Shown piece after piece: positions 35,220-44,612 of a stretch of 64,000 nucleotides of DNA. The position numbers and the translations under genes were made by a program. Origin of the DNA: an uncultured Paracoccaceae bacterium (GTDB lineage Bacteria; Pseudomonadota; Alphaproteobacteria; Rhodobacterales; Rhodobacteraceae); contig CANLQO010000002.1 of NCBI GenBank assembly GCA_947493335.1, positions 766,001 to 830,000 on the forward strand, in the 5' to 3' direction. The notes below the pieces were generated by a model. It saw only the letters and a program-made list of their open reading frames with translations. It was not told where the DNA came from and ran no database searches. Position 1 is the stretch's first letter, and every line of letters begins with the position of its first letter.

Positions 35220-36158
35220 ATGTCTGACAGATTTATCCCACGCCTGCTGCAAACACCCGCTGTGATCCTGTTGCTGATCTGGATGCTGGTCCCGCTGAGC
35301 ATGACGCTGTTCTTTTCGTTCATTCGCTACGCGCTGAACAACCTGCGGCGACCGGAATGGACGACCCCCGATATCGCCAACTGGCGGGGTTTCGGGAACT
35401 ACAACTACGTTTTGAACAACAAGGACTTCTGGTTCGCCATTCAGAACTCTGTCCTGATCGTGGTCAGCATTCTGGTGATCACCGTGATCCTGGGGCTTGC
35501 CATCGCGGTGCTGATTAACCGGTCGTTCCCGGGGCGCGGCATTGTGCGGGTTTTGCTGATCTCGCCCTTCTTTGTGATGCCTGCGGTGAACGCGGTTTTG
35601 TGGATCAACATGATCCTTGATCCGGTGCTGGGTCTAAACGGAGTCGCCGTTGGAGCCATCAATGACATGGTGGCGGGGCTAAAGGATTTCCCGGTGCTGG
35701 GCGGGTTCTTTGCACTTTGGCCCGAGCTTGAGCCGATCTCGTTTCGCGCGACACAGACATCCGCCTATGCAGTCATCATGATGGTGGCCTGGCAGTGGAC
35801 GCCCTTTGCGGTGCTGATCTTTATGACCTCGTTGCAGTCCGAGGATGAGAGCCAGAAGGAAGCCGCCACGCTGGACGGTGCCGGGGCGTGGTCGCAGTTC
35901 ATCAACCTGACTGTGCCGCATCTGGCCCGGCCCATCGCGATTGTGGTGATGATCCAGTCGATCTTTCACCTCTCGCTTTATGCAGAGATCGAGATCGTCA
36001 GCCGCGGCAATGGCAACAAAAACCTGCCGTATCTGATCGGCGAGTTTTCATCCAACAACATCGGTGCGGCAAGCGCCACGGGCATTTTCGCCGTCATTCT
36101 GGCCAACATCATCGCGATTTTCCTGCTGCGCATGGTTGGCAAGAGCCTGATGGATTAA
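35220..36158 (+). CDS. smoF: polyol ABC transporter permease
   Basis: 312 residues, six transmembrane helices, MalF-like binding-protein-dependent permease. The EAA loop is EDESQKEAATLDGAGAWSQFINLTVPHL. The preceding helix ends PFAVLIFMTSLQ. It lies between smoE and smoG with the same orientation and forms half of the channel. Confidence 0.9.
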   Translation: MSDRFIPRLLQTPAVILLLIWMLVPLSMTLFFSFIRYALNNLRRPEWTTPDIANWRGFGNYNYVLNNKDFWFAIQNSVLIVVSILVITVILGLAIAVLINRSFPGRGIVRVLLISPFFVMPAVNAVLWINMILDPVLGLNGVAVGAINDMVAGLKDFPVLGGFFALWPELEPISFRATQTSAYAVIMMVAWQWTPFAVLIFMTSLQSEDESQKEAATLDGAGAWSQFINLTVPHLARPIAIVVMIQSIFHLSLYAEIEIVSRGNGNKNLPYLIGEFSSNNIGAASATGIFAVILANIIAIFLLRMVGKSLMD

Positions 36159-36170
36159 GGGAGCAAGACA

Positions 36171-37007
36171 ATGGCAGCTGTGACTGAACGCTCAAGATTC
36201 GGCGAAATCCTGTGGCCTGTGGTGGCCTGGATCGTGGCCCTGATCTTCTTCTTTCCGATCTTCTGGATGGTTTTCACCAGCTTCAAGACGGACGCGGATG
36301 CGGTGAAGCCGGAACATCTGTTCTTCTTCACGCCGACGTTGGAGAACTACGCCAACATGACCGAGAATTACGACTATTGGCGCTTTGCCATCAACTCGGT
36401 CATCACCTCGACCTTTGCGACACTTTTCGCATTGGCCGTGGGGGTGCCTTGCGCCTATGCCATGGCGTTCAATCCAAGCCGGCACACCAAGGACATCCTG
36501 ATGTGGATGCTGTCGACCAAGATGTTGCCCGCCGCCGCAGTGCTTTATCCGATGACGTTTCTGACCAAGAACTTCCTTGGCATCTATGACACGCACTTTC
36601 TGGTCATTCTGGTGCTGTGCCTGATCAACCTGCCGATCGCGATCTGGATGTTGTTCACCTACTTCAAGGAAATCCCGAAGGAAATCATCGAAGCCAGCAA
36701 GATGGACGGTGTCACCACTTGGGGCGAGATCAAGGACATCCTGATCCCGCTGGCCTGGGGTGGTGTGGCCTCGACCGCGTTGCTGACCTTCATCTTTTGC
36801 TGGAACGAGGCCTATTGGACTGTGCGCCTGACGACCGTAGACGCGGCGACCCTGTCCAAGCTGATCGAAGGCAACCGCGCACCTGAAGGGTTGTTCTTTG
36901 GACGCTTGTCGGCTGTGTCGACAGCCGCCGTGGGCCCGATCATCGTGTTGGGCTGGTTCTGCCAGAAGCAGTTGGTGCAAGGCCTGACCTTTGGTGCGGT
37001 GAAGTGA
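36171..37007 (+). CDS. smoG: polyol ABC transporter permease
   Basis: 278 residues, six transmembrane helices, MalG-like. The EAA loop is EIPKEIIEASKMDGVTTWGEIKDILIPLAWGG. STKMLPAAAVLYPMTF is the conserved mid-membrane part. Its stop overlaps the SDR start by one base (TGATG). Confidence 0.9.
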   Translation: MAAVTERSRFGEILWPVVAWIVALIFFFPIFWMVFTSFKTDADAVKPEHLFFFTPTLENYANMTENYDYWRFAINSVITSTFATLFALAVGVPCAYAMAFNPSRHTKDILMWMLSTKMLPAAAVLYPMTFLTKNFLGIYDTHFLVILVLCLINLPIAIWMLFTYFKEIPKEIIEASKMDGVTTWGEIKDILIPLAWGGVASTALLTFIFCWNEAYWTVRLTTVDAATLSKLIEGNRAPEGLFFGRLSAVSTAAVGPIIVLGWFCQKQLVQGLTFGAVK

Positions 37008-37765
37008 TGCTGAACCCCGCCCCCACGGACCTGACTGGTAAGGTCGCACTTGTTACCGGTGCAGTCGGCGGCATCGGGGCCAGCGCGGTCGCGCATTTCG
37101 CAGAGCTTGGCGCAGTGGTCTATGCCACGGACATCGCAGAAAGCTTTGAGGGAAATGCCACATACCGCGCCTTCAATCTGCTGGACGATGAAGGATTGGA
37201 CGCCTGTCAGGACTGGATCGCCGAGATCAAGCCCGACATCCTGTTCAATAACGCCGCGATATTCGACATGGGTTCGGTGCTGGACGCGGATCTGGCCCAG
37301 TATGACCGTCTGTTCGGGGTCAACGTCCGGGCCTTTTACGCAGTGATGCAGGCCACGGCCAAAGCGATGGTGGATGCAGGCAAACCGGGCAGCATCATCA
37401 ATCTGGCCTCTCAGGCCGGTCATCGTGGCGAGGCGCTGGTGGCGCATTATTGCGCCACTAAGGCGGCCGTGATCAGTTATACGCAATCCGCTGCGCTGGC
37501 GTTGGCACCCCACAAAATCCGCGTAAATGCGATCAGCCCCGGTGTGATCGACACGCCGATGTGGAAAGAGGTCGACGCCCTTTTTGCCAAGTTCGAAGGC
37601 AAGCCATTGGGCCAGAAAAAGCGCGAGGTGGGTGAGGCCGTGCCACTGGGTTACATGGGGGCGCCCGATGATGTTGCCCGCGCGGCTGTGTTCCTTGCCT
37701 CTGATCAATCCGCCTATATGACGGCCCAGACGATTGGCGTCGACGGCGGGAATGTCCTGAGGTAG
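37007..37765 (+). CDS. smoS: sorbitol dehydrogenase-type SDR
   Basis: 252 residues of the short-chain dehydrogenase family. The glycine-rich NAD loop is VTGAVGGIGASA near residue 16. NNAAIFDMG is the middle signature. Catalytic Tyr and Lys are in HYCATKAA (YxxxK), and NAISPGVIDTPMW follows. In this context it oxidises sorbitol to fructose. ATG 37007 was chosen over an overlapping GTG at 37004. Confidence 0.87.
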   Translation: MLNPAPTDLTGKVALVTGAVGGIGASAVAHFAELGAVVYATDIAESFEGNATYRAFNLLDDEGLDACQDWIAEIKPDILFNNAAIFDMGSVLDADLAQYDRLFGVNVRAFYAVMQATAKAMVDAGKPGSIINLASQAGHRGEALVAHYCATKAAVISYTQSAALALAPHKIRVNAISPGVIDTPMWKEVDALFAKFEGKPLGQKKREVGEAVPLGYMGAPDDVARAAVFLASDQSAYMTAQTIGVDGGNVLR

Positions 37766-37769
37766 CGCG

Positions 37770-38663
37770 ATGTCCATTATCAAACCCGAAATCGAAATGG
37801 TTGACCGCAGCGTCCGGTCGATCCGCTATCTTGAACATGGCTGGCCCACCGATCTGTGCCGCTGGCATGCCCATGAAGAGATTGAGCTGCACCTGATCGT
37901 CGAAACACGCGGCAAGGCCTTTGTCGGCGACTATATCGGCGATTTCAAAGCGGGCGATCTGTTCATGACGGGGCCCAATCTGCCGCACAACTGGATCACC
38001 GACAAAGTTTACTCAGAGGCAGTTGCGACCCGCGACATGCTGGTTCAGTTCAGCCACGAGAGCGTGGAAAAACTGGCCGAGGGGTTCCCCGAGTTCAGTC
38101 AGGTGTTGCAATTGCTGCAACTGGCGCAATCAGGCATCAAATTCGAGGGGTTCAACCCAACGTTTGCCCGCGGGCACATGGAATCCATCCGTGACAGCAA
38201 GGGGGCTGAACGGATCCTCGCCTTTGTCCGGTTTCTGGTGCGTTTGAATGAGCACGCCGAGAAAAAGACCCTGTCGGCGGCCAAGCTGATCCAGCCCGAA
38301 GGCGGCAGCAAGCAGGCCCGCATCGCAGAGGTGGTGGACCACATCACCAACAACTTCCGCGAGCAGTTTTCTGTCAAACAGGCCGCCGAGATGGCAGGCA
38401 TGACCGAGATCACGTTCAGCCGCAATTTCCAGACTGTGACCGGGCACGGCTTTGTCGAATTCCTGAACCGGATCAGGATCGGGCAGGCGTGCGGGCTTTT
38501 GTATGCTTCTGACGATCAGATCATCACGATTGCGCAGGAGGCGGGGTTCAAGAACCTGGCAAACTTCAACCGGCACTTCTTGAAACTGAAGGGCATGACG
38601 CCATCAGAATATCGCGAAACCGCGCGGCGGGACCTTATTCCGCAGATGGACGGTGCATCATGA
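37770..38663 (+). CDS. AraC family transcriptional regulator of polyol operon
   Basis: 297 residues. The N-terminal cupin-like sensor domain has WHAHEEIELHLIVETRGKAFVGDY and a GDLFMTGPNLPHNW turn. The C-terminal pair of helix-turn-helices is FSVKQAAEMAGMTEITFSRNFQTVTG and ITIAQEAGFKNLANFNRHFLKLKGMTPSEYR. It lies inside the operon between smoS and mtlK, and the latter start overlaps its stop (ATGA). It likely activates the operon upstream of smoE in response to polyols. Confidence 0.9.
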   Translation: MSIIKPEIEMVDRSVRSIRYLEHGWPTDLCRWHAHEEIELHLIVETRGKAFVGDYIGDFKAGDLFMTGPNLPHNWITDKVYSEAVATRDMLVQFSHESVEKLAEGFPEFSQVLQLLQLAQSGIKFEGFNPTFARGHMESIRDSKGAERILAFVRFLVRLNEHAEKKTLSAAKLIQPEGGSKQARIAEVVDHITNNFREQFSVKQAAEMAGMTEITFSRNFQTVTGHGFVEFLNRIRIGQACGLLYASDDQIITIAQEAGFKNLANFNRHFLKLKGMTPSEYRETARRDLIPQMDGAS

Positions 38664-40081
38664 ATACAGCAACGCGAGCCGCAATCTCTGCCACGACCTT
38701 TGACCGATCCGCCTGTCAGGTGGGGGTCGTGCATCTTGGATTTGGCGCGTTTCACCGCGCGCACCAAGCCGTCTATCTGGACGATTACATGGGCGCGACG
38801 AATGACCTGAACTGGGGTATTTCTGCGATCAACTTGCGCGGGTCCGAGGCGGCGCAGTTTCAGGCCGCAACCGAAGATATCAAGCGGCATGACGGATATT
38901 TCCTGAAATCTTATTCGGCGGATGGGCAGGTCGCGCTTAGGCGGGTGCGCAGCCATGTGCAGTTTGTGGACTGGAGCATCGACCGCGCGGCGGCAGAGGC
39001 GGAATTGTCGCGCGCGGGCGTGCATCTGGTGACGATCACCGTCACAGAGAGCGGCTATTACACGAACACCAACGGCGATCTGAACACTGCAAACCCGACC
39101 ATCGCCGCCGAGATTGCGGGCGGTCAGGCCGAAAGTGTCTATGGCTATTTGCGTGCGGCCCTGCGCGCCCGCGTGGCCAAGACAGGCGCGCCGCTGACCA
39201 TCGCCTGCTGTGACAACATTCGCCAGAACGGCAAGATGCTTCAGCGCAATCTGCTGGCCTATCTGACCGCATGTGGCGACGCTGAACTGGCCAATTGGGT
39301 CAAGGCCAACGTGGCTTTTCCCTGTTCCATGGTCGACCGGATCACACCGCGCAGCCCTGATGCGCTATGTACCGAATTGACGGCTTTGGTGGGGAAGACC
39401 GTGACGTCGCCCATCATGGCCGAAGACTTCACCCAATGGGTGCTGCAAAACAAAGCGGCCGCTGCGATGCCGGACCTTGGTCAGGCTGGCGTCACCATGA
39501 CCTCCGATGTCGACCCCTACGAGGAAACCAAGATCCGGATTCTGAACGGCGGGCACACGGCGCTGTGTTATCTCGCGGCGCTGGAAGGGATCGAGACCTT
39601 TGATCAGGCCATGGCGGTGCCGCATCTGAATGCGCACTTCATGAATTTTGAAAGTCTAGAAGTGCTGCCCGCGCTGACGCTGGAGCTGCCGTTTTCGAAA
39701 GAGGCGTATCTGACGGATATCGCACGCAGGTTTAGCAATTCCGCCATTGGCGACACCGTGGCGCGGATCTGCGCCGACGGCACCGCGAAGTTCCCGATCT
39801 TCATCCGGCCCACGCTTGAAGGGTGTCTGAAGCAGGGGATCATGCCGATCTACGCGATCCGCAGCATCGCAAGCTGGTACGTTTTTGCCCGCCACGCTGC
39901 CGCCGGAAAAATTCCATTCACCTACGTCGAACCCAGCTGGGACGATCTAAGCGCGATGTTGGGGTCTCCCGCCTTTGTCGCCAGTCGCAGGCTGTGGGGC
40001 GATCTTCCCGAAACTTACCCCGCATTTGCCGAGGCGCTGCGGAACGAAATTCATGAATTGGAGCAAAAATGGCCGGTTTGA
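38660..40081 (+). CDS. mtlK: mannitol 2-dehydrogenase
   Basis: A 473-residue polyol-specific long-chain dehydrogenase. The NAD-binding start is [19 protein letters not shown]. Catalytic Lys, Asn and His are in the signature [16 protein letters not shown] (K-x4-N-x2-H). It oxidises D-mannitol to fructose with NAD. Its 3' end overlaps smoK by 13 bp. The overlap with the AraC gene at its start (ATGA) ties it to the operon. Confidence 0.93.
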   Translation: MNTATRAAISATTFDRSACQVGVVHLGFGAFHRAHQAVYLDDYMGATNDLNWGISAINLRGSEAAQFQAATEDIKRHDGYFLKSYSADGQVALRRVRSHVQFVDWSIDRAAAEAELSRAGVHLVTITVTESGYYTNTNGDLNTANPTIAAEIAGGQAESVYGYLRAALRARVAKTGAPLTIACCDNIRQNGKMLQRNLLAYLTACGDAELANWVKANVAFPCSMVDRITPRSPDALCTELTALVGKTVTSPIMAEDFTQWVLQNKAAAAMPDLGQAGVTMTSDVDPYEETKIRILNGGHTALCYLAALEGIETFDQAMAVPHLNAHFMNFESLEVLPALTLELPFSKEAYLTDIARRFSNSAIGDTVARICADGTAKFPIFIRPTLEGCLKQGIMPIYAIRSIASWYVFARHAAAGKIPFTYVEPSWDDLSAMLGSPAFVASRRLWGDLPETYPAFAEALRNEIHELEQKWPV

Positions 40082-41103
40082 CATTACGCGATGTGCGCAA
40101 AAGCTATGGGGCCACGCAGGTCATGCATGGAGTCGATCTTGATATCGAAGATGGCGAGTTTGTTGTGTTCGTGGGGCCATCGGGCTGCGGGAAATCCACG
40201 CTGTTACGGATGATCGCGGGTCTCGAAGAAATCTCGGATGGGTCGGTCGCCATTGGTGAGCGTCGCGTCAATGAGGTCGCCGCCGCAAAGCGCGGCGTGG
40301 CGATGGTTTTCCAGACCTATGCGCTTTATCCGCATATGACCGTTTACAAGAACATGGCGTTTGGTCTGAAACAGGCCAAGACGGACCCGGCCGAGATTGA
40401 CCGCAGGGTGAAAGCCGCCGCTGATATTCTGCAGATCACCGATTACCTGGAGCGCGCGCCCAGAAATCTGTCAGGTGGTCAACGCCAGCGGGTCGCCATC
40501 GGCCGCGCTATTGTGCGCGACCCCGAGGTGTTCCTGTTTGATGAGCCGTTGTCGAACCTTGATGCGGCATTGCGGGTGCAGACCCGGCTGGAAATCGCCC
40601 GCCTGCACGAGCGTTTGAAGACCACGATGATTTACGTGACCCACGATCAGGTGGAGGCGATGACGCTGGCTGACAAGATCGTCGTGCTGCGAGACGGGCG
40701 GATTGAACAAGTCGGCTCGCCGATCACGCTTTACGACACTCCGGCGAATTCATTCGTGGCGCAGTTCATTGGCAGCCCAAAAATGAACTTTTTCAGCATC
40801 GGCGATCTGACAGAAGCCGCCGGCGGCTTACTGGGGCGGACTTTGACGGCGAGCGAGGATGTGGGGCTGCGGCCTGAGCATCTGACGCCGGTTGATGGCG
40901 CAGGTGCGGTCGTTGAAGGCAAGCTGGAACTTGTTGAAAATCTTGGTGAATACGCGCTTGTGCATTTGATCACGGCAACGGGCGTCGAATTCATCGCCAA
41001 GACCGAAAAGCCCCCGGCACAGACCAAGGGCGAGACAATTGGTTTTGGGATTAAGCCCGAGCTTGCGCATTTCTTTGACAAAGAAACAGGGTTGCGCAGC
41101 TAA
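40069..41103 (+). CDS. smoK: polyol ABC transporter ATP-binding protein (UgpC/MalK type)
   Basis: 344 residues. Walker [17 protein letters not shown] is near residue 38, signature [16 protein letters not shown] near 135, and Walker [14 protein letters not shown] follows. The C-terminal TOBE region ([12 protein letters not shown] onward) is the MalK-type regulatory part. It powers SmoEFG. Overlaps mtlK by 13 bp and ends the operon, followed by a long hairpin. Confidence 0.92.
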   Translation: MAGLTLRDVRKSYGATQVMHGVDLDIEDGEFVVFVGPSGCGKSTLLRMIAGLEEISDGSVAIGERRVNEVAAAKRGVAMVFQTYALYPHMTVYKNMAFGLKQAKTDPAEIDRRVKAAADILQITDYLERAPRNLSGGQRQRVAIGRAIVRDPEVFLFDEPLSNLDAALRVQTRLEIARLHERLKTTMIYVTHDQVEAMTLADKIVVLRDGRIEQVGSPITLYDTPANSFVAQFIGSPKMNFFSIGDLTEAAGGLLGRTLTASEDVGLRPEHLTPVDGAGAVVEGKLELVENLGEYALVHLITATGVEFIAKTEKPPAQTKGETIGFGIKPELAHFFDKETGLRS

Positions 41104-41127
41104 GGCTGAACGACACAAAGAGCAGTG

Positions 41128-41157
41128 AACGGGTGGGCGCCAATGCGCCTGCCCGTT
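41128..41157 (+). terminator. hairpin at end of polyol operon
   Basis: A 13-bp stem (41128-41140 with 41145-41157) with two G-U pairs and a CAAT loop. The following GTGCGTT is not a strong T run, so termination may be partial or need Rho. Confidence 0.6.
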
Positions 41158-41266
41158 GTGCGTTAGGGGCTAGCGTGCCGCTGATATCGCATATCCGCCG
41201 CGCACCCCCCTAGCTTTCCCCTGTCCACCCCGGCACCATACGCAGGGACAAGGACAGGAGACCGTG

Positions 41267-42466
41267 ATGACCACCTTTTATGACGATCTGGAGACCCGGG
41301 ACGCGCAGACCAGGGAGGCTGCGCAAACCGAGGCGTTGATGGCGCAGATCCAAAGGGTGGAGGCTGCAGAACGGTCTTGTCTGGCAGGTGGCGGCAAGGT
41401 CGCGGCCCTTGGCGATCTGCCCCACCTGCCGGTTTTGCGCAAAAGCCAGTTGGCCGAGTGGCAGGCTGAGGACCCGCCCTTTGGTGGCATCCCGGTGCAG
41501 AATGTCAGCCACATCTTTCAAAGTCCCGGACCGATCTATGAACCCGGCGGCAGCGGCCATGACTGGTGGCGCTTTGCGCGGTTCCTGCATGCATGCGGTA
41601 TCGGCGCGGGCGATGTGGTGCAGAATTGCTTTGGCTATCATCTGACGCCCGCTGGCACGATGTTTGAAAACGGCGCGCGGGCGGTGGGGGCGACTGTCGT
41701 GCCCGCAGGAACGGGGCAAACAGAACTGCAGGTGCAGGCGGCGAAGGTCGCAGGTGTGACCGCCTATGCGGGGACACCGGATTACCTGAAAGTAATCCTT
41801 GAGAAAGCTGACGAGATGGGTGTCAGCCTTGGCATCACCAAGGCCGCCGTTTCAGGCGGCGCGCTTTTTCCAAGTTTGCGCGATTGGTATGCCGACCGCG
41901 GGATCACGTGTCTTCAGTGTTACGCAACCGCTGATTTGGGCATGATCGCCTATGAGACCAAGCCGAATGAGGGGATGATTTTGGATGAGGGGGTGATCGT
42001 CGAGATCGTCACCCCCGGGACCGGCGACCCGGTGACCCCCGGCGAGGTTGGCGAAGTTGTCGTTACCAGCCTTAATCCCGACTATCCGCTGATCCGCTTT
42101 GCCACTGGCGACATGAGTGCCACGATGGAGGGCCCCAGCCCCTGTGGACGCACCAACACCCGCATCAAGGGATGGATGGGCCGCGCCGATCAGACCACGA
42201 AGATCAAGGGCATGTTTGTCCGCCCTGAACAGGTTGCGGCACTGGTCGCCAAGACCGGGGCCGACCGCGCCAGAGTTATCGCAACGCGCGAGGGCGAGAG
42301 CGACCGAATGGCGGTGCGCTTTGAGGGGGAGGGGTTGGACGCCACCGCCCTTGCTGCCGCTGTTAAGGACGTTCTGAAACTGAAGGGTGAAGTGTCGATC
42401 GCTGCGCCCGGATCATTGCCGCGCGATGGCCTCGTGATCGAGGATCAGCGCAGTTACGACACCTGA
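41267..42466 (+). CDS. phenylacetate--CoA ligase-like protein with altered P-loop
   Basis: 399 residues with the PaaK-type layout. GAGDVVQNCFGYHLTPAGTMFENGARAVGATVVPAGTG matches the central sheet. CLQCYATADLGMIAYET fits the A5 motif. PLIRFATGDMSA and GRADQTTKIKGMFVRPEQV fit A7 and A8. At the place of the SSGTTG phosphate loop it has FQSPGPIYEPGG, so ATP use is uncertain. AGGAG lies 6 nt before ATG 41267. It may be a divergent aryl-CoA ligase or an adenylation protein with a changed role. Confidence 0.75.
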   Translation: MTTFYDDLETRDAQTREAAQTEALMAQIQRVEAAERSCLAGGGKVAALGDLPHLPVLRKSQLAEWQAEDPPFGGIPVQNVSHIFQSPGPIYEPGGSGHDWWRFARFLHACGIGAGDVVQNCFGYHLTPAGTMFENGARAVGATVVPAGTGQTELQVQAAKVAGVTAYAGTPDYLKVILEKADEMGVSLGITKAAVSGGALFPSLRDWYADRGITCLQCYATADLGMIAYETKPNEGMILDEGVIVEIVTPGTGDPVTPGEVGEVVVTSLNPDYPLIRFATGDMSATMEGPSPCGRTNTRIKGWMGRADQTTKIKGMFVRPEQVAALVAKTGADRARVIATREGESDRMAVRFEGEGLDATALAAAVKDVLKLKGEVSIAAPGSLPRDGLVIEDQRSYDT

Positions 42467-42484
42467 AGCACGAAAGGGCGAGAT

Positions 42485-44134
42485 ATGCGCCGACTTTTGA
42501 TGACCACTTGTATGATGCTTGGATGCGGTTCTGCGTTGGCAGAGGATGCGGCGCTGCTGCTGGGGGTTGAGCGTTATAGCAACTTGGGGCGGGTCGTGCA
42601 GGCGGTGGACCCAACAGAGACTGGCCCCGCCCTTTCGCGTGCCGGGTTCAAGGTGTTGTCAGCGGCGAATATGGACAAGCCCGAGATGCGCCAACTTGCC
42701 AAGGATTTCCGCGACGCGGCAGGCACGGCGGATCGGTTGGTGGTATCATTGTCTGGCAGGTTTGCCACCGATGGGACACGGACTTGGTTCATGGCGCGCA
42801 ACATCACTCCGCCTCAGATTTACGGGGTAACGGATCGTTCGATCGCGGTTGAGACAATCATGCTGTTGCTGTCGCAGGCCGCTGGACAGGCGGTGCTGCT
42901 TTTGGGCGAGGATGCGGGTGATGATCGTGTCTACGATGGTCATTTGCGGGCGGGTATTGGTTCACTGGACATACCGCAGGGGGTCACGGTGATTCGGGGA
43001 CGGTCGGGTGCGATTGCGGATATTCTGGCGGATGCCATTGCGGTGCCTGGCCAAGATGTGATGCGACAGGCGCGGCGCGCTCGTGGAATTCGGATCGAAG
43101 GTTATCAGCCTGACAGTTTGGTGATGACGCCTGCAGCGATCACCGTGGACGCGGCCGAAAATAAAGAAGACCAGGCTGCGCAGCAGGAGAGCACAGCGTG
43201 GGACTCCGCGTTGGCGCAGGATAGCGCGCAAGGATTTCTGGCATATCTTGGGACCTATCCGGATGGTCGGTTTGCTGGTGAAGCCCGGAACAGGTTGGCC
43301 GAGATAAGGGACGAACCAAATCGAGCGGCGCGGCTGGAGGAAGAGGCACTCGGCCTCAGTCGTGATGCGCGGCGCGCGATTCAACGGGATCTTAATGTGC
43401 TGGATTACGACACCCGCGGCATTGACGGCATTTTTGGCAGCGGGACCCGTCGCGCGGTCACGAATTGGCAGCAACAAAATGGGTTCGCGCAGACAAGTTA
43501 CGTGACCGCCAACCAAATTGCGCGGCTGGATGCACAAGCCAGCCGCCGCGCGGCAGAGCTTGAAGCGGAGGCGGCGCGCAAGCGTGCCGAAGAAGAACGT
43601 CGCGACCGGGCCTATTGGGAAGAGACTGGCGCATTGGCAGATGAGGCGGGATTTCGCGCCTACTTGGAACGCTATCCCGACGGCCTGTTTGCGCAGCAAG
43701 CGACGGCCCGTTTGGGCGAAATTGAAGAGGCGAGGCGGCAACAAGCGCGGGCCGAAGATCGTGCGGCTTGGGATCGCGCGCGGGAACGCAACAATCGCAA
43801 CGCCTATCGCGCGTATCTGGATCAATACCCCAACGGTGCCTTTACCGATCAGGCACGTGCACGCATTGCCGGGACTGACCAGAGCAATGCCGATGCTGCA
43901 AACCAAAAGCAGGCAGCGGAACGCGAACGACAGTTGGGGCTGGATCCTATTGCGCTGCGGCTGATTGAGGCCAAGTTGCAGCAATTGGGACTGGAACCAG
44001 GAGCCGTCGACGGCCAATTCGACGGCCAAAGCCGTCGTGCCTTGCGTCGCTACCAAAGGGACCGCGACCTGAACCGGACGGGTTATCTGGATCAAGCGAC
44101 CGTATCGCGATTGCTGCGTGATGCCTTCCGTTAG
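42485..44134 (+). CDS. secreted pseudo-caspase with two peptidoglycan-binding domains
   Basis: 549 residues. A signal peptide (to about residue 19, GSALA) leads to a caspase-like p20 domain: AALLLGVERYSNL opens it. The usual SGHG His motif reads SGRF and the Cys site reads GEDAG, so both catalytic residues are missing. Three YL-x2-YP-x-G-x-F repeats follow (YLGTYPDGRF, YLERYPDGLF, YLDQYPNGAF). Two PG_binding_1 domains lie at ~290-345 and ~490-549 (GIDGIFGSGTRRAV, AVDGQFDGQSRRAL). It is likely a periplasmic, murein-attached non-enzymatic protein. Function unknown. Confidence 0.78.
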   Translation: MRRLLMTTCMMLGCGSALAEDAALLLGVERYSNLGRVVQAVDPTETGPALSRAGFKVLSAANMDKPEMRQLAKDFRDAAGTADRLVVSLSGRFATDGTRTWFMARNITPPQIYGVTDRSIAVETIMLLLSQAAGQAVLLLGEDAGDDRVYDGHLRAGIGSLDIPQGVTVIRGRSGAIADILADAIAVPGQDVMRQARRARGIRIEGYQPDSLVMTPAAITVDAAENKEDQAAQQESTAWDSALAQDSAQGFLAYLGTYPDGRFAGEARNRLAEIRDEPNRAARLEEEALGLSRDARRAIQRDLNVLDYDTRGIDGIFGSGTRRAVTNWQQQNGFAQTSYVTANQIARLDAQASRRAAELEAEAARKRAEEERRDRAYWEETGALADEAGFRAYLERYPDGLFAQQATARLGEIEEARRQQARAEDRAAWDRARERNNRNAYRAYLDQYPNGAFTDQARARIAGTDQSNADAANQKQAAERERQLGLDPIALRLIEAKLQQLGLEPGAVDGQFDGQSRRALRRYQRDRDLNRTGYLDQATVSRLLRDAFR

Positions 44135-44612
44135 GATATGCACCCTAGCAGAGGTACCCGAGGCGCAAGCCGATGTGGCCGATCTGCTTAGCGCCACGTG
44201 GCCTGCGCACTACGGTCCTGACGGCAAGGGCGATGCGCAGGCAGATACGGTGGCGCGATTGGGCCGTGATGCCTTGCCCATCGGCTTTGTGGCCATCACC
44301 GACAAAGTGGTGGGCACCGCGACGCTTGACCATCAAAGCTTTGGCGCGGTGCCGCGAGACACGGGCGTTTGGTTGATTGGCCTCGCCGTCACACCAGATG
44401 CCCGCAATCAGGGCATTGCAGGCGCGCTTGTCACAAAGGCAGAGGCCTTTGCCCGATCCTTGGGTCAGCGCGAAATTCTTTCGACGACACGCACTGCGGG
44501 CGGCATCTTTGAAAGACGCGGTTGGCTTGCGGTGCGAACCGTCGCAGATGCCGACGCCAGGATATGGCAGGTCTATGCGCGATCCCTGATCGTTCAGGGT
44601 GCGGGGATATAA
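44121..44612 (+). CDS. GNAT family N-acetyltransferase
   Basis: 163 residues. The acetyl-CoA motif is LAVTPDARNQGIAGALVTKAEAFA (R-x2-G-I-A-G). FERRGWLAVRTV is the typical final strand. ATG 44121 was preferred over a GTG one codon earlier. It overlaps the pseudo-caspase gene by 14 bp, and its end overlaps the convergent secreted-protein gene. The acceptor is unknown. Confidence 0.83.
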   Translation: MPSVRICTLAEVPEAQADVADLLSATWPAHYGPDGKGDAQADTVARLGRDALPIGFVAITDKVVGTATLDHQSFGAVPRDTGVWLIGLAVTPDARNQGIAGALVTKAEAFARSLGQREILSTTRTAGGIFERRGWLAVRTVADADARIWQVYARSLIVQGAGI

